DNA from: Enterococcus crotali
GTDB taxonomy: Bacteria > Bacillota > Bacilli > Lactobacillales > Enterococcaceae
Direction of reading: 5' to 3'
DNA: 64,000 nucleotides
Assembly: GCF_000633635.1 (NCBI RefSeq)
Contig: NZ_AYPQ01000001.1
Span: 530,820-594,819, forward strand
Below, piece by piece: positions 20,313 through 30,326 of this stretch (its first letter is position 1; every line of letters begins with the position of its first letter). The notes beneath the pieces were generated by a model that saw only the letters and a program-made list of their open reading frames with translations, did no database searches and was not told where the DNA came from. A program made the position numbers and the translations under genes.

Positions 20313-23300
20313 GTGGCAGACAAGGCACAAGAGTTATTTGCAAAGTTGGTTGATCAAATTCAATTAAATGAACAAGAGCGGCAGCATCCGCTCATTCAAC
20401 AAGGAAGAATTGACAAAGTTGTCGTTCATCAACAAAGCCGCTTATGGGAATTCCATTTAGGATTCACTGAAATATTACCGGTAATGCTGTATCAATCGTT
20501 TATGCAGCAACTGGAACTTGCTTTTCAGCAAATTGCAGGAGTATCTGTGAAAATTTCAGCTGATAAAAATGATTTTACAGAGGAACAATTGACGGATTAT
20601 TGGCAACTAGCATTATTGAACAGTCAATGTGATACGCCTTTAGTTCAGCGTGTAATCAAAACACAAACCCCGGTCATCGAAGATAAAAAAATTATTTTAC
20701 CCGTTGATAATGACGCTGTTATTCCTTATTTAAAACAACAATATTTACCGATCATTGAAGAGCTTTATAGCAACTATGGGTTTCAAAAATTTCATATCGA
20801 ACCTAAAATGGATGAGCAGCAAGCAAAACGCGTGTTAGCATTATTTGAAGAACGCAAGCAAGAACAAGATGCTGCATTCCAACAACAAGCAGCTGAATCG
20901 CTTATTAAGCATGAACAAAAGAAGAAACAACAACAGCAGCAAGGTCCAGCACTTGAAGGACCGATTCGTCTTGGTCGAAATATACCAAACGATGAACCGA
21001 TCATCCGATGGGCAATATCTTAGAAGAAGAGCGTCGGGTAACGATCGAAGGTTTTGTTTTTGATGTAGAAGTGCGGGAATTACGTTCTAAACGGAAAATC
21101 TTGATCTTAAAAATTACCGACTATACATCATCATTCATCGTTAAGAAATTCTCGAATGGTGAAAAAGATGAACAAATTTTTGATGCGATTCAAAAACATA
21201 GCTGGGTTCGGGTTCGCGGAAGTATTCAAGAAGATACTTTTATGCGAGATCTAGTGATGAACTGTCAAGATTTGATGGAAGTCAAACATGCGCCGCGTAA
21301 AGACTATGCACCAGAAGGCGATAAACGTGTGGAACTTCATTTACACAGCAATATGAGTACAATGGATGCAACAAACAATGTTGCTGATTACGTCGCTCAA
21401 GCAGGTAAATGGGGACACAAAGCCATTGCAATCACCGATCATGGTGGAGCACAAGGCTTTCCAGATGCTCACAGTGCAGGGAAAAAAGCTGGCGTTAAAA
21501 TTTTGTATGGTGTTGAAGCTAATGTTGTAGATGATGGTGTGCCAATCGCTTATAATGAAGCGCACATTGAATTAAGTGATGCAACCTATGTCGTGTTTGA
21601 CGTGGAAACAACTGGGTTATCTGCTGTCTATGATACGATTATTGAGCTTGCAGCAGTTAAAATGCATAAAGGAAATATCATCGATACATTTGAACAATTT
21701 ATCGATCCAGGACACCCATTATCTCAAACCACAATCAATTTAACTGGGATCACAGATGAAATGGTACGTGGTTCAAAATCAGAAGAAGAAGTTCTGCGTT
21801 TGTTTAGAGAATTTTCAAAAGATACGATTCTAGTGGCTCACAATGCCTCATTTGATATGGGTTTCTTAAACACCAGTTATGGCAAATATGATATCCCAGA
21901 AGCTGAAAATCCAGTTATCGATACCTTGGAATTATCTCGTTATTTAAATCCGACATTTAAAAGTCATCGCTTGAATACATTATCTAAAAAATTCGGTGTC
22001 AATCTAGAACAACATCACCGGGCGATTTACGATTCCGAATCAACTGGTCATTTATGTTGGATCTTTTTGAAAGATGCTAAAGAAAACCATAATATGAATT
22101 ATCATGACGAATTGAATATGCACATTGGAGAAGGGGATTCTTATAAACGGGCCAGACCATTTCATGCAACGATTTTGGCAACAACTCAAGCTGGCTTGAA
22201 AAATCTCTTTAAATTGATTTCGATGTCCAATATCAATTATTTTTTCAGAATTCCACGAATTCCTCGCTCTCAGCTGAGTAAATTACGGGAAGGCTTGATC
22301 ATCGGTTCAGCATGTTCCAATGGTGAAATCTTTGAAGCAATGATGCAAAAAGGGGTAGAAGAAGCCAAAAACCGAGCTAAATTCTATGATTATATCGAAG
22401 TCATGCCAAAAGCTGTCTATGCGCCATTGTTAGAACAAGAATTAGTGAAAAGTGAAGCTGATTTAGAAGAAATCATTACAAACTTGGTGAAAATTGGAGA
22501 TGAATTAGAGAAGCCAGTTGTTGCAACTGGAAATGTTCATTATTTAAATGAAGAAGATAGTATTTATCGAAAAATTTTAGTAGGTTCAATGGGAGGGGCT
22601 AATCCATTGAATCGTCATAGCTTACCTGCTGTTCATTTTAGAACAACAGATGAAATGCTGACAGCATTCCAATTTTTAGGCGAAGAGACTGCCCATCGAA
22701 TCGTTGTAGAAAATCCTAATGCAATTGCGGATATGTGTGATGAGATCACCCCGGTTAAAGATGATTTATATACACCAAAAATTCCAGGTTCAGAAGATGA
22801 GATCAGAAACTTAAGTTATACTCGTGCAAAAGAGCTTTATGGCGATCCATTACCTGATATTGTTGAAAAACGATTAAAAAAAGAATTAGATAGTATTATT
22901 GGAAATGGGTTTTCGGTTATCTATTTGATTTCACAAAAATTAGTGCATAAAAGTATGGAAGATGGCTATCTAGTTGGTTCCCGTGGATCTGTGGGTTCTA
23001 GTTTTGTAGCAACGATGACAGGGATTACAGAGGTCAATCCTTTGGCACCTCATTATCATTGTACCAACTGTAAGCATTCTGAATTTTTTGAAGACGGATC
23101 ATATGGTTCTGGTTTTGATATGCCGGAGAAAAATTGTCCAAATTGCGGGCAACGATTGTTTAAAGATGGTCATGATATTCCGTTTGAAACCTTTTTAGGG
23201 TTCCATGGGGATAAAGTACCCGATATCGATTTGAACTTCTCAGGAGATTATCAAGCTGAAGCGCACAACTATACAAAGGTATTGTTTGGTGAGGAATATG

Positions 23301-24664
23301 TGTATCGTGCTGGAACGATCGGTACAGTTGCAGACAAGACCGCTTACGGATTTGTGAAAGGCTATGAGCGAGACCATAATCTTCATTTTAGAGGAGCTGA
23401 AGTGGATCGTTTGGCCAAAGGATCCACCGGTGTGAAACGAACGACTGGACAGCATCCAGGGGGGATCATCGTTATCCCTGATTATATGGATGTTTATGAT
23501 TTTACACCAATTCAATATCCTGCCGACGATCAAAATTCTGAATGGAAAACGACTCACTTTGATTTCCATTCAATTCATGATAATATTTTGAAACTCGATA
23601 TTCTAGGACATGATGATCCGACTGTTATTCGAATGTTGCAAGACTTATCAGGAATCGATCCTAAAACAATTCCGACAGATGATCCGGAAATGATGCGGAT
23701 TTTTGCTGGACCAGAAGTCCTTGGCGTGACACCTGAGCAAATTTATTCTAAAACAGGTACTCTGGGAATCCCAGAGTTTGGTACTCGTTTTGTACGGGGC
23801 ATGTTGGAAGAGACACATCCGTCAACTTTTGCTGAGTTACTACAGATATCTGGATTATCTCATGGTACCGATGTTTGGTTAGGAAATGCGGAAGAATTGA
23901 TTCGACGTGGTGAAGCAACGCTAGCGGAAGTTATTGGTTGTCGGGATGATATCATGGTTTATTTGATTCATGCAGGATTAGATAGTGGTATGGCCTTTAA
24001 AATCATGGAGACCGTACGTAAAGGGCTCTGGAATAAAATTCCTGATGAATTAAGAGAAGAATACTTGACTGCGATGAAAGAAAATAATGTCCCAGATTGG
24101 TATATTGATTCTTGTTCGAAAATCAAGTATATGTTCCCGAAAGCCCATGCGGCAGCCTACGTGTTGATGGCATTGCGTGTTGCGTACTTCAAAGTATACT
24201 TTCCAATTTTATACTATTGTGCCTATTTCTCTGTTCGGGCAGACGATTTTGATTTAGTCGCGATGTCACAAGGGAAAGAAGCGGTGAAGGCCCGAATGAA
24301 AGAGATTCAAGATAAAGGGCTGGAAGCCTCTACAAAAGAAAAAAATCTATTGACCGTTTTAGAACTTGCTAACGAGATGATTGAGCGTGGCTTTAAATTC
24401 GGTATGATCGATTTGTATAAATCTGATGCTGAAAATTTTGTGATCGATGGTGATACACTGATTGCACCGTTTAGAGCCGTTCCAAGTTTGGGACTAAACG
24501 TAGCGAAATCGATTGTAGAAGCAAGAGAGGAACCATTCTTATCAAAAGAAGATCTTGCGAGTCGAGGGAAAGTATCAAAAACGTTGATCGAGTATATGAC
24601 TGAAAATGGTGTATTGAAAGATTTGCCGGATGAAAATCAATTATCATTATTTGATATGTTATAA
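20313..24664 (+). pseudogene. polC: DNA polymerase III alpha subunit PolC, frameshifted
   Basis: GTG start at 20313 after AAGGAGG. The first frame (to 21023) is the N-terminal domain and Q-rich linker. The second (in frame from 21008 to 24664) holds the OB fold ([19 protein letters not shown]), PHP domain ([16 protein letters not shown]), proofreading exonuclease ([31 protein letters not shown]), a CTNC...CPNC zinc site and the family C polymerase core ([13 protein letters not shown]). Adding one C at 21005-21006 gives [15 protein letters not shown], so one base seems missing. PolC is the main replicative polymerase and essential in low-GC Gram-positives, hence a sequence error is more likely than real loss. 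Confidence 0.93.
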
Positions 24665-24682
24665 AAATAGACGCTTTTGCTT

Positions 24683-24742
24683 CCACCGTTTATTCGGATT
24701 TTTTGAGGAGGGAATGTGACTCGTAGAGTTATGTCCATCCTC
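24683..24742 (+). terminator. Family B terminator element after polC (B1)
   Basis: The conserved block CCACCGTTTATTCGGATT (24683-24700) is followed by a hairpin GAGGAGGGA (24705-24713) with TCCATCCTC (24734-24742). The loop contains GACTCGTAGAGTTATG, shared with copy B2 though the stem sequence differs. Confidence 0.65.
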
Positions 24743-24820
24743 TTGAACTAGGTAAAAAGAGAAACAGTGAGTATGCTAAGGTTTAGCAGAATGTTAGCCT
24801 AGACGATACTAATTAAGATA

Positions 24821-24860
24821 GAATGGATTCAAGGATATGTTTTTGAATCCATTCTTTTTT
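24821..24860 (+). terminator. Second terminator in the polC-PrsW gap
   Basis: GAATGGATTCAA (24821-24832) pairs with TTGAATCCATTC (24843-24854), followed by six T's. The 80 bases between the two terminators hold no ORF. Confidence 0.8.
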
Positions 24861-24905
24861 AATGGAATTTGGGTAACCAATGATTTTTAACTGAGGAGGA
24901 ATAAG

Positions 24906-25733
24906 ATGGTAAAGAAAATCAGTTTGTTCGTATTTATTTTGCTTGCTTCTATTGGAATTAGTTATGAATTAGACAGTATTGGTTTATCAAATTTGAATAA
25001 TGCTGCCTATCTAGTATTATTTTTAACGCTATTGCTATTATGTCTGTATATTGTACCAGGAACCCTGTTATTAAAGAAATTTGCTAGTTACTTTAATATT
25101 TCGATCAATATAATCGTACTGGCTGTTTTTGGTGGAGCTTTTATTCCTGGGTGGTTGTCTGCTTTTGGTAATGAGATTGGGGCCAGTATGATCAGTAATC
25201 TATTCGGAAATTCTTCATCTTTCGCAAGCTGGATGGATTCTTTGACTGCTCCGATTGTTGAGGAAACAACTAAATTTTTATGCGTGTTATTGATTATCTA
25301 TTTATTAAAAATAAAGAAATTACCCGAAGTTTTCGGAGTAGGTATAAGCGTGGGCCTAGGTTTTCAGATCATGGAAGATATTTCTTATGTAGTAAATGCA
25401 GCAAGTGAATCGATCCAAGATGTTGTTCCGCAAGTGATTATTAGAATATCGGGTTCAATCAGCTCTCATTGGTCCTATACTGGAATCCTTTCATTAGGTA
25501 TTATCTGTCTAGTGACAAAAAATAAAAGTATAAGCAAACGAGATGGATTTCTTTGGTTTTTTTCACCAATCGTATTGCATTTTTTATGGAATTCTCCAAT
25601 AAACGAGGTTGAATTTCATGGGATTTACATTGTCTCAGCAATTTTGACCACAATAACGATTGTTATTGTAATCCAAATAATCAATCAATTAAAATTATTG
25701 AATAATAATATCTTAAGTAAGGATTTATGCTAA
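24906..25733 (+). CDS. PrsW-family intramembrane metalloprotease
   Basis: 275 residues, with about eight membrane helices. The PrsW-type motifs are present: APIVEETTKFL (glutamate pair, about residue 116-126), GLGFQIMEDISYV (about 150-162) and conserved histidines in SHWSYTGI and VLHFLWNSP. PrsW cleaves the anti-sigma factor RsiW in B. subtilis; the substrate here is unknown and no sigma or anti-sigma gene is adjacent. The gene has a GAGGAGGAA ribosome site and stands alone between terminators, so it looks like an independent unit inserted between polC and zapA. Confidence 0.8.
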   Translation: MVKKISLFVFILLASIGISYELDSIGLSNLNNAAYLVLFLTLLLLCLYIVPGTLLLKKFASYFNISINIIVLAVFGGAFIPGWLSAFGNEIGASMISNLFGNSSSFASWMDSLTAPIVEETTKFLCVLLIIYLLKIKKLPEVFGVGISVGLGFQIMEDISYVVNAASESIQDVVPQVIIRISGSISSHWSYTGILSLGIICLVTKNKSISKRDGFLWFFSPIVLHFLWNSPINEVEFHGIYIVSAILTTITIVIVIQIINQLKLLNNNILSKDLC

Positions 25734-26156
25734 ATTTTACTTGGATAAAAATTTTTTTCAATTAAATAGAAAAGCCTAGAGTAAACTTCCTCTAGGCGCA
25801 CAATGATAAGTCCAAATTTACACAATAAACCACAAGTAAACTACAACGTTGTTTTTGCTACAATAGATTTAAAGCAATTGACAGTAGGAGCAATCGCTCG
25901 TGCTTATTTTTTTACTTAAATTACAACAGCTTGTAATGGAATGTCTAAAGTAAAATTCATGTATTATATTTGTTTATACTCTAACATCATGTTTTGGTTT
26001 GAACATTTTTTCAAAATTTTATGATTTGAGTTCAGAAAAGTATTTCAGGTAAAAATCTAATAAAAGTTGTAATAATAACACTAGACCTTTAATTTTTCTG
26101 TTTAGTAGCATATAATAAGAAAGGGTTTATTTGAGAACACACAATGATAACTTTCA
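25734..26156. other. Gene-free AT-rich stretch upstream of zapA
   Basis: No ORF with a ribosome site. It holds a GCCTAGA...TCTAGGC hairpin (about 25771-25797) after the PrsW gene, which lacks a good T-run, and a TGCTACAAT extended -10-like box (25857-25865) followed 50 bases later by a GAGC/GCTC hairpin with a T-run, a possible small RNA (see findings). Confidence 0.5.
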
Positions 26157-26165
26157 TGGTACAAT
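26157..26165 (+). promoter_or_regulatory. Extended -10 promoter of zapA
   Basis: TGGTACAAT, 37 bases before the zapA ATG; the -35 region is poor. Confidence 0.5.
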
Positions 26166-26201
26166 AGCATGTAATGGATCACTACAGGAGGGAACACCAT
26201 C

Positions 26202-26645
26202 ATGGTTAAAGAAAAGACAAGATATAAAGCTGTGATTGCCGATCATACGTATACGATTATCGGACAAGAAAGCAAACAACATATGGATTTAGTGACAAAA
26301 TTAGTCAATGAACAACTCGCTGAATTAAAACATATTTCACCACAAACAAATGATGAACAAGCATCAGTATTATTAGCAATCAACGCTATTTCTGATCAGC
26401 TGAAAAAACAAGAAAAAGTGCTTAATTTAGAACAAGAAGTGGCTGATTTGAAAAAACGGACAATTAGATTAGCAGAACTGGAAAACCGTATCAAGCGCAT
26501 TGAAGCAATCGAAGAGGAAGCAAGAGATGTGTTGAAAAAGAACGGCCAGGAAGACGTGGAAATTCATAACCACATGGAAGCTCAGCAAATCTTAAATGAA
26601 AACCGTAAACAACAGATTCAGAGTAAAAGTACTCAAGACCAATAA
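26202..26645 (+). CDS. zapA: Cell division protein ZapA
   Basis: 147 residues. The N-terminal 75 residues match ZapA (TRYKAVIADHTYTIIGQES then HMDLVTKLVNEQLAELKH and ASVLLAINAISDQLKK), which bundles FtsZ filaments at the division ring. The rest is a long coiled coil rich in E, K and Q, so the protein is longer than B. subtilis ZapA (about 85 residues); enterococcal forms are similarly extended. GGAGGG precedes the ATG. It is followed by cvpA and mutS2, the order conserved in Firmicutes. Confidence 0.9.
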   Translation: MVKEKTRYKAVIADHTYTIIGQESKQHMDLVTKLVNEQLAELKHISPQTNDEQASVLLAINAISDQLKKQEKVLNLEQEVADLKKRTIRLAELENRIKRIEAIEEEARDVLKKNGQEDVEIHNHMEAQQILNENRKQQIQSKSTQDQ

Positions 26646-26662
26646 TCTGAGAGGATGACAGG

Positions 26663-27211
26663 ATGTTAACATTACTCATTTTACTACTATTAGCCATTGG
26701 CTTTTATACCGGCGCTAGACGCGGACTAATTTTACAAGTTTTATATACATTTGGTTATTTTTGCACCTATTTTATAGCTAGAACGTATTATAAGAGTTTG
26801 GCTTCTCATTTGGAGATGTACATTCCGTATCCTTCACCGACAGCTGATACTAAATTGGTCTTTTTCAATCAAGAGCTTACACTTGATTTAGATCAAGCTT
26901 TTTATGGTGCTGCAGCATTTTTACTTATTTTAGTAGTTGGATGGTTAGCGGTCCGGTTTTTGGCGATTTTTGCTCATGGCTTAGTATTTGTACCTGTCTT
27001 AAAACAGGCAAATTGGTTAGTTGGCGGATTGATCAGCTTGATAGTGATGTATATAGGAATCTTTCTAGTATTAAGCACACTATCCATGTTGCCAGTTGAT
27101 GCCGTTCAAAATCAATTTAAAAATAGTGGCTTAGCGACTTATATTATTAAAGATACACCTATTTTTTCAAAACAAATCTATCATTTGTGGATTGAACAGA
27201 TGATTAAATAA
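26663..27211 (+). CDS. cvpA: CvpA family membrane protein
   Basis: 182 residues with four to five membrane helices, beginning LTLLILLLLAIGFYTGARRGLILQVL, the CvpA pattern. CvpA proteins are linked to colicin V production in E. coli and to envelope maintenance more widely; the exact activity is not known. It lies 17 bases after zapA, with a GAGAGGA-type ribosome site, and precedes a tiny ORF and mutS2. Confidence 0.88.
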   Translation: MLTLLILLLLAIGFYTGARRGLILQVLYTFGYFCTYFIARTYYKSLASHLEMYIPYPSPTADTKLVFFNQELTLDLDQAFYGAAAFLLILVVGWLAVRFLAIFAHGLVFVPVLKQANWLVGGLISLIVMYIGIFLVLSTLSMLPVDAVQNQFKNSGLATYIIKDTPIFSKQIYHLWIEQMIK

Positions 27212-27228
27212 AACGAGAGGAATCAACG

Positions 27229-27321
27229 ATGGAATCAGATGCAACTTCTTCGGAAATAAACTTCTATTCCAGCCTCTTATATTTCTATCAAGTATTACAA
27301 GAACAGAAGGTGAAAAAATGA
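27229..27321 (+). CDS. Small ORF (30 residues) coupled to mutS2
   Basis: ATG 27229 has a GAGAGG site seven bases upstream and encodes MESDATSSEINFYSSLLYFY followed by ten more residues ending QKVKK. Its TGA overlaps the mutS2 ATG (ATGA, 27318-27321). It fills almost all of the cvpA-mutS2 gap. No family recognised. It may be a real small protein or a device for translational coupling of mutS2. Confidence 0.5.
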   Translation: MESDATSSEINFYSSLLYFYQVLQEQKVKK

Positions 27322-29684
27322 ATACACGAATTTTAACAACGCTAGGCTTTGACAAAGTCAAACAGTTGATTTCTCAATATGTGGTTACAGCACAAGGTTT
27401 GGAAGAAATCGAACACTTAGTCCCAGTAAATGATGCAACAAGTATCCAAGCATGGCTGGAAGAGACAGAGGACGGTTTGAAGATTCAACGTTTACGTGGT
27501 GGAATCCCTATTCCAAAATTAGAGAATATTCGTCCACACATGAAAAGAATTGAAATCGGTGCCGACTTAAATGGTGTTGAATTAGCGCACGTAGGACGTG
27601 TACTGTCGACAACATCTGAAATCATTCGCTTTTTTAATGATCTACAAGATAGCGAAATCGAGCTATTAAGATTGTATTCTTGGATCGATCAATTAATTGT
27701 GTTACCAGAATTGAGTCGTCGGCTGAAAGAATCGATTGATGAAGATGGACGGGTGACAGACGAAGCCTCACCGGAGTTGAAGATCATCCGCAATAATATT
27801 CGTAGAAGTGAACAAACGATTCGTGAACAATTAGATGGCATCGTCAGAGGAAAAAACGCTAAATATTTAAGCGATGCAATCGTGACGATGAGAAACGAAC
27901 GATATGTTATCCCCGTTAAACAAGAATACAAGAGTGTCTTTGGCGGAGTAGTACATGATCAAAGTTCTTCAGGTCAAACATTATTTGTTGAACCAAAACA
28001 AATCGTTGAGTTAAACAATCGGTTACGTCAGCATCAAATTGCTGAGCGCAATGAAATTGAGCGGATCTTGTCTGAACTATCAGCTGAATTGGTTCCTCAC
28101 CGAAACGATATCATGCATAATGCCTATGTCATAGGTAAATTAGATTTCATCAATGCTAAAGCGCGTTTTGGTAAAGAATTGAAAGCTGTAGTTCCGCAAA
28201 TCAGTGAAGAGAATCATATTTACTTCAAACAAGCGAGACATCCGTTACTGGATCAAGATAAGGCAGTTCCAAATGACATCACGATCGGAAAAGATTATCA
28301 GGCCCTTGTGATCACAGGGCCAAATACTGGTGGTAAGACGATTACACTGAAAACATTAGGCTTACTTCAATTGATGGGGCAATCGGGTTTACCAATTCCA
28401 GCTGGCGAAGAAAGCCAAATGGGCATTTTTGACGAAGTTTTTGCTGATATTGGTGATGAACAGTCTATCGAGCAAAGTTTAAGTACCTTCTCTTCTCATA
28501 TGACGAATATCGTTGATGTGTTGAAAAAAGTGGACAGTCATAGTCTAGTATTATTTGATGAGTTAGGCGCAGGAACTGATCCTCAAGAAGGAGCTGCCCT
28601 AGCAATTTCGATCTTAGATGCATTAGGTAGTAAAAGTGCTTATGTAATGGCTACGACCCACTATCCTGAGTTGAAAGTCTACGGGTATAATCGTGCCGGT
28701 ACTATTAATGCAAGTATGGAATTTGACGTAGACACCTTGAGTCCAACCTATCGCTTATTGATTGGTGTTCCAGGACGCAGTAATGCTTTTGAAATCTCCA
28801 AACGTTTAGGATTAGATTCAACAATTATTGATGAAGCCAAACACATCATGGACGGTGAAAGTCAAGACTTGAATGAAATGATTGCTGATTTGGAAAATCG
28901 ACGTAAAATGGCTGAAACAGAATATTTAGAAGTTCGTCATTATGTAGAGGAAGCAGAACGACTTCATAAAGAATTGAAAGACGCTTATGGATACTTTTTT
29001 GATGAACGAGAAAAAGAAATGGCAAAAGCAAGACAAAAAGCAAATGAACTTGTTTCCCAAGCGGAAGAACAAGCTAGTGGCATTATCTCTGACATTCGTA
29101 AAATGCAACTGACAGGTGGAAATCAAGGTGGTATAAAAGAGCATCAGTTGATCGATGCTAAGACAAAACTTTCCAACCTTCATCAAGAAGAAGCACATTT
29201 GGAAAAAAATAAAGTCTTGAAAAAAGCCAAAGAACAAAAGCAACTAAAATCAGGTGATGAAGTCATCGTCAATACCTTTGGGCAACGCGGAACCTTGATT
29301 CGTAAATCCAGTGATCATGAATGGCAAGTTCAGTTGGGGATTTTAAAAATGTCAGTTGATGAAAGTGATATGACACCCGTTGCGCCAGAAAAAGAACCGA
29401 CACAAAGAGTAACAGCTGTTCGGTCAAGTGAAAGTAGCCATGTTGCCAATCAATTAGATTTACGTGGAAAACGTTACGAAGAGGCTTTGGCAGAAGTTGA
29501 TCAATATTTAGATGCTGCAATCTTAGCTGGTTATCCTCAGGTGACGATCGTCCATGGTAAGGGGACTGGGGCTTTACGCACAGGTATTACCGATTATTTA
29601 AAGAATCATCGTAGTGTGAGCAGTTATGAATTTGCTCCAGGAAATCAGGGTGGTAACGGAGCAACGATCGTAAAATTCAAATAG
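27318..29684 (+). CDS. mutS2: Endonuclease MutS2 (ribosome collision/recombination factor)
   Basis: 788 residues, full length. It lacks the mismatch-recognition domain of MutS and has a core clamp, the ATPase (Walker A ITGPNTGGKTITLKTLGLL, Walker B LFDELGAGTDPQEGA), a long coiled coil and a C-terminal Smr nuclease domain (LDLRGKRYEEA and VTIVHGKGTGALR). Family knowledge: it suppresses recombination in some species and rescues collided ribosomes in B. subtilis. AAGGTG lies seven bases before the ATG. Confidence 0.96.
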   Translation: MNTRILTTLGFDKVKQLISQYVVTAQGLEEIEHLVPVNDATSIQAWLEETEDGLKIQRLRGGIPIPKLENIRPHMKRIEIGADLNGVELAHVGRVLSTTSEIIRFFNDLQDSEIELLRLYSWIDQLIVLPELSRRLKESIDEDGRVTDEASPELKIIRNNIRRSEQTIREQLDGIVRGKNAKYLSDAIVTMRNERYVIPVKQEYKSVFGGVVHDQSSSGQTLFVEPKQIVELNNRLRQHQIAERNEIERILSELSAELVPHRNDIMHNAYVIGKLDFINAKARFGKELKAVVPQISEENHIYFKQARHPLLDQDKAVPNDITIGKDYQALVITGPNTGGKTITLKTLGLLQLMGQSGLPIPAGEESQMGIFDEVFADIGDEQSIEQSLSTFSSHMTNIVDVLKKVDSHSLVLFDELGAGTDPQEGAALAISILDALGSKSAYVMATTHYPELKVYGYNRAGTINASMEFDVDTLSPTYRLLIGVPGRSNAFEISKRLGLDSTIIDEAKHIMDGESQDLNEMIADLENRRKMAETEYLEVRHYVEEAERLHKELKDAYGYFFDEREKEMAKARQKANELVSQAEEQASGIISDIRKMQLTGGNQGGIKEHQLIDAKTKLSNLHQEEAHLEKNKVLKKAKEQKQLKSGDEVIVNTFGQRGTLIRKSSDHEWQVQLGILKMSVDESDMTPVAPEKEPTQRVTAVRSSESSHVANQLDLRGKRYEEALAEVDQYLDAAILAGYPQVTIVHGKGTGALRTGITDYLKNHRSVSSYEFAPGNQGGNGATIVKFK

Positions 29685-29731
29685 GATGCTTACCTTTAGT
29701 AAGCAGAAAACTAGTCGAATGAACAACTGAG

Positions 29732-29740
29732 TGCTATAAT
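29732..29740 (+). promoter_or_regulatory. Extended -10 promoter of trxA
   Basis: TGCTATAAT, about 150 bases before trxA. Because it lies upstream of repeat copy A5, the repeat would be part of the trxA leader RNA. Confidence 0.6.
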
Positions 29741-29754
29741 CAGTTTATGAATCA

Positions 29755-29876
29755 TTATCCAGCTTTACAGGCTAACCTTTTTAGGCAAAAGATGAACATG
29801 GAGTGAGACAAAAGATGCCTCAATCAATTACCATTATTTTTCTGTCAAGGCTAGTGGGCCTGTTTAGCTTTAATAA
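29755..29876 (+). repeat. Family A structured element, diverged copy A5
   Basis: Starts TTATCCAGCTTTACAGGCTA and ends TTTAGCTTTAATAAGTAGGAGG at the trxA ribosome site. Outer stem ACAGGC/GCCTGT and tip TGAG/CTCA pair; the middle is diverged and GGCAAAAGATGAA replaces GGAAAAAAGATAAA. Confidence 0.65.
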
Positions 29877-29892
29877 GTAGGAGGGCTATAAA

Positions 29893-30207
29893 ATGACACA
29901 AGTAATTACTGATAAAGATTTTTCAACTGAAACAGATAACGGTCTTGTATTGATCGATTTTTGGGCAACATGGTGTGGTCCTTGTCGTATGCAATCACCA
30001 ATTTTAGAACAATTAAGTGAAGAATATGATGAAAGTGAAGTAAAAATTGCGAAGATGGATGTAGATGAAAATCCAGAAACGCCAGCTTCATTTGGAATCA
30101 TGAGTATTCCAACATTACTATTGAAAAAAGACGGAGAAGTCGTAGAAAAAGCAGTAGGTGTTCATTCAAAAGAACAATTACGTGCAATGATCGATAAATA
30201 TCTGTAG
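29893..30207 (+). CDS. trxA: Thioredoxin
   Basis: 104 residues, standard size. The active site is WCGPC with cysteines 28 and 31 (DFWATWCGPCRM), and the cis-proline loop is in MSIPTLLLKKDG. It reduces protein disulfides and serves ribonucleotide reductase and peroxiredoxins. The ribosome site TAGGAGGG abuts the end of repeat A5. It is followed by a family B terminator and uvrC, the mutS2-trxA-uvrC order common in Firmicutes. Confidence 0.97.
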   Translation: MTQVITDKDFSTETDNGLVLIDFWATWCGPCRMQSPILEQLSEEYDESEVKIAKMDVDENPETPASFGIMSIPTLLLKKDGEVVEKAVGVHSKEQLRAMIDKYL

Positions 30208-30230
30208 TATTAAACGCAAAAGGGTGCTTT

Positions 30231-30307
30231 TGCTCCCGTCGTTTATTTGAATGTCAAGTGACTGGGTTGTAACTCGTAGAGTTATGTCCCAGTCACTTGC
30301 TTTTTTA
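30231..30307 (+). terminator. Family B terminator element after trxA (B2)
   Basis: Block GCTCCCGTCGTTTATTTGAA (30232-30251) then a perfect 12-bp stem CAAGTGACTGGG/CCCAGTCACTTG (30255-30266, 30288-30299) and a T-run. The loop has AACTCGTAGAGTTATGTC, as in B1. Confidence 0.85.
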
Positions 30308-30326
30308 TGTCTATACCCAAAGAAAA

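Noticed and set aside
21000-21030. Programmed ribosomal frameshift in polC
   Set aside because: No slippery sequence or downstream structure seen, and five other genes show the same kind of single-base loss.
25771-25797. GCCTAGA/TCTAGGC hairpin after the PrsW-like gene
   Set aside because: Not called a terminator because no T-run follows on either side in a convincing way.
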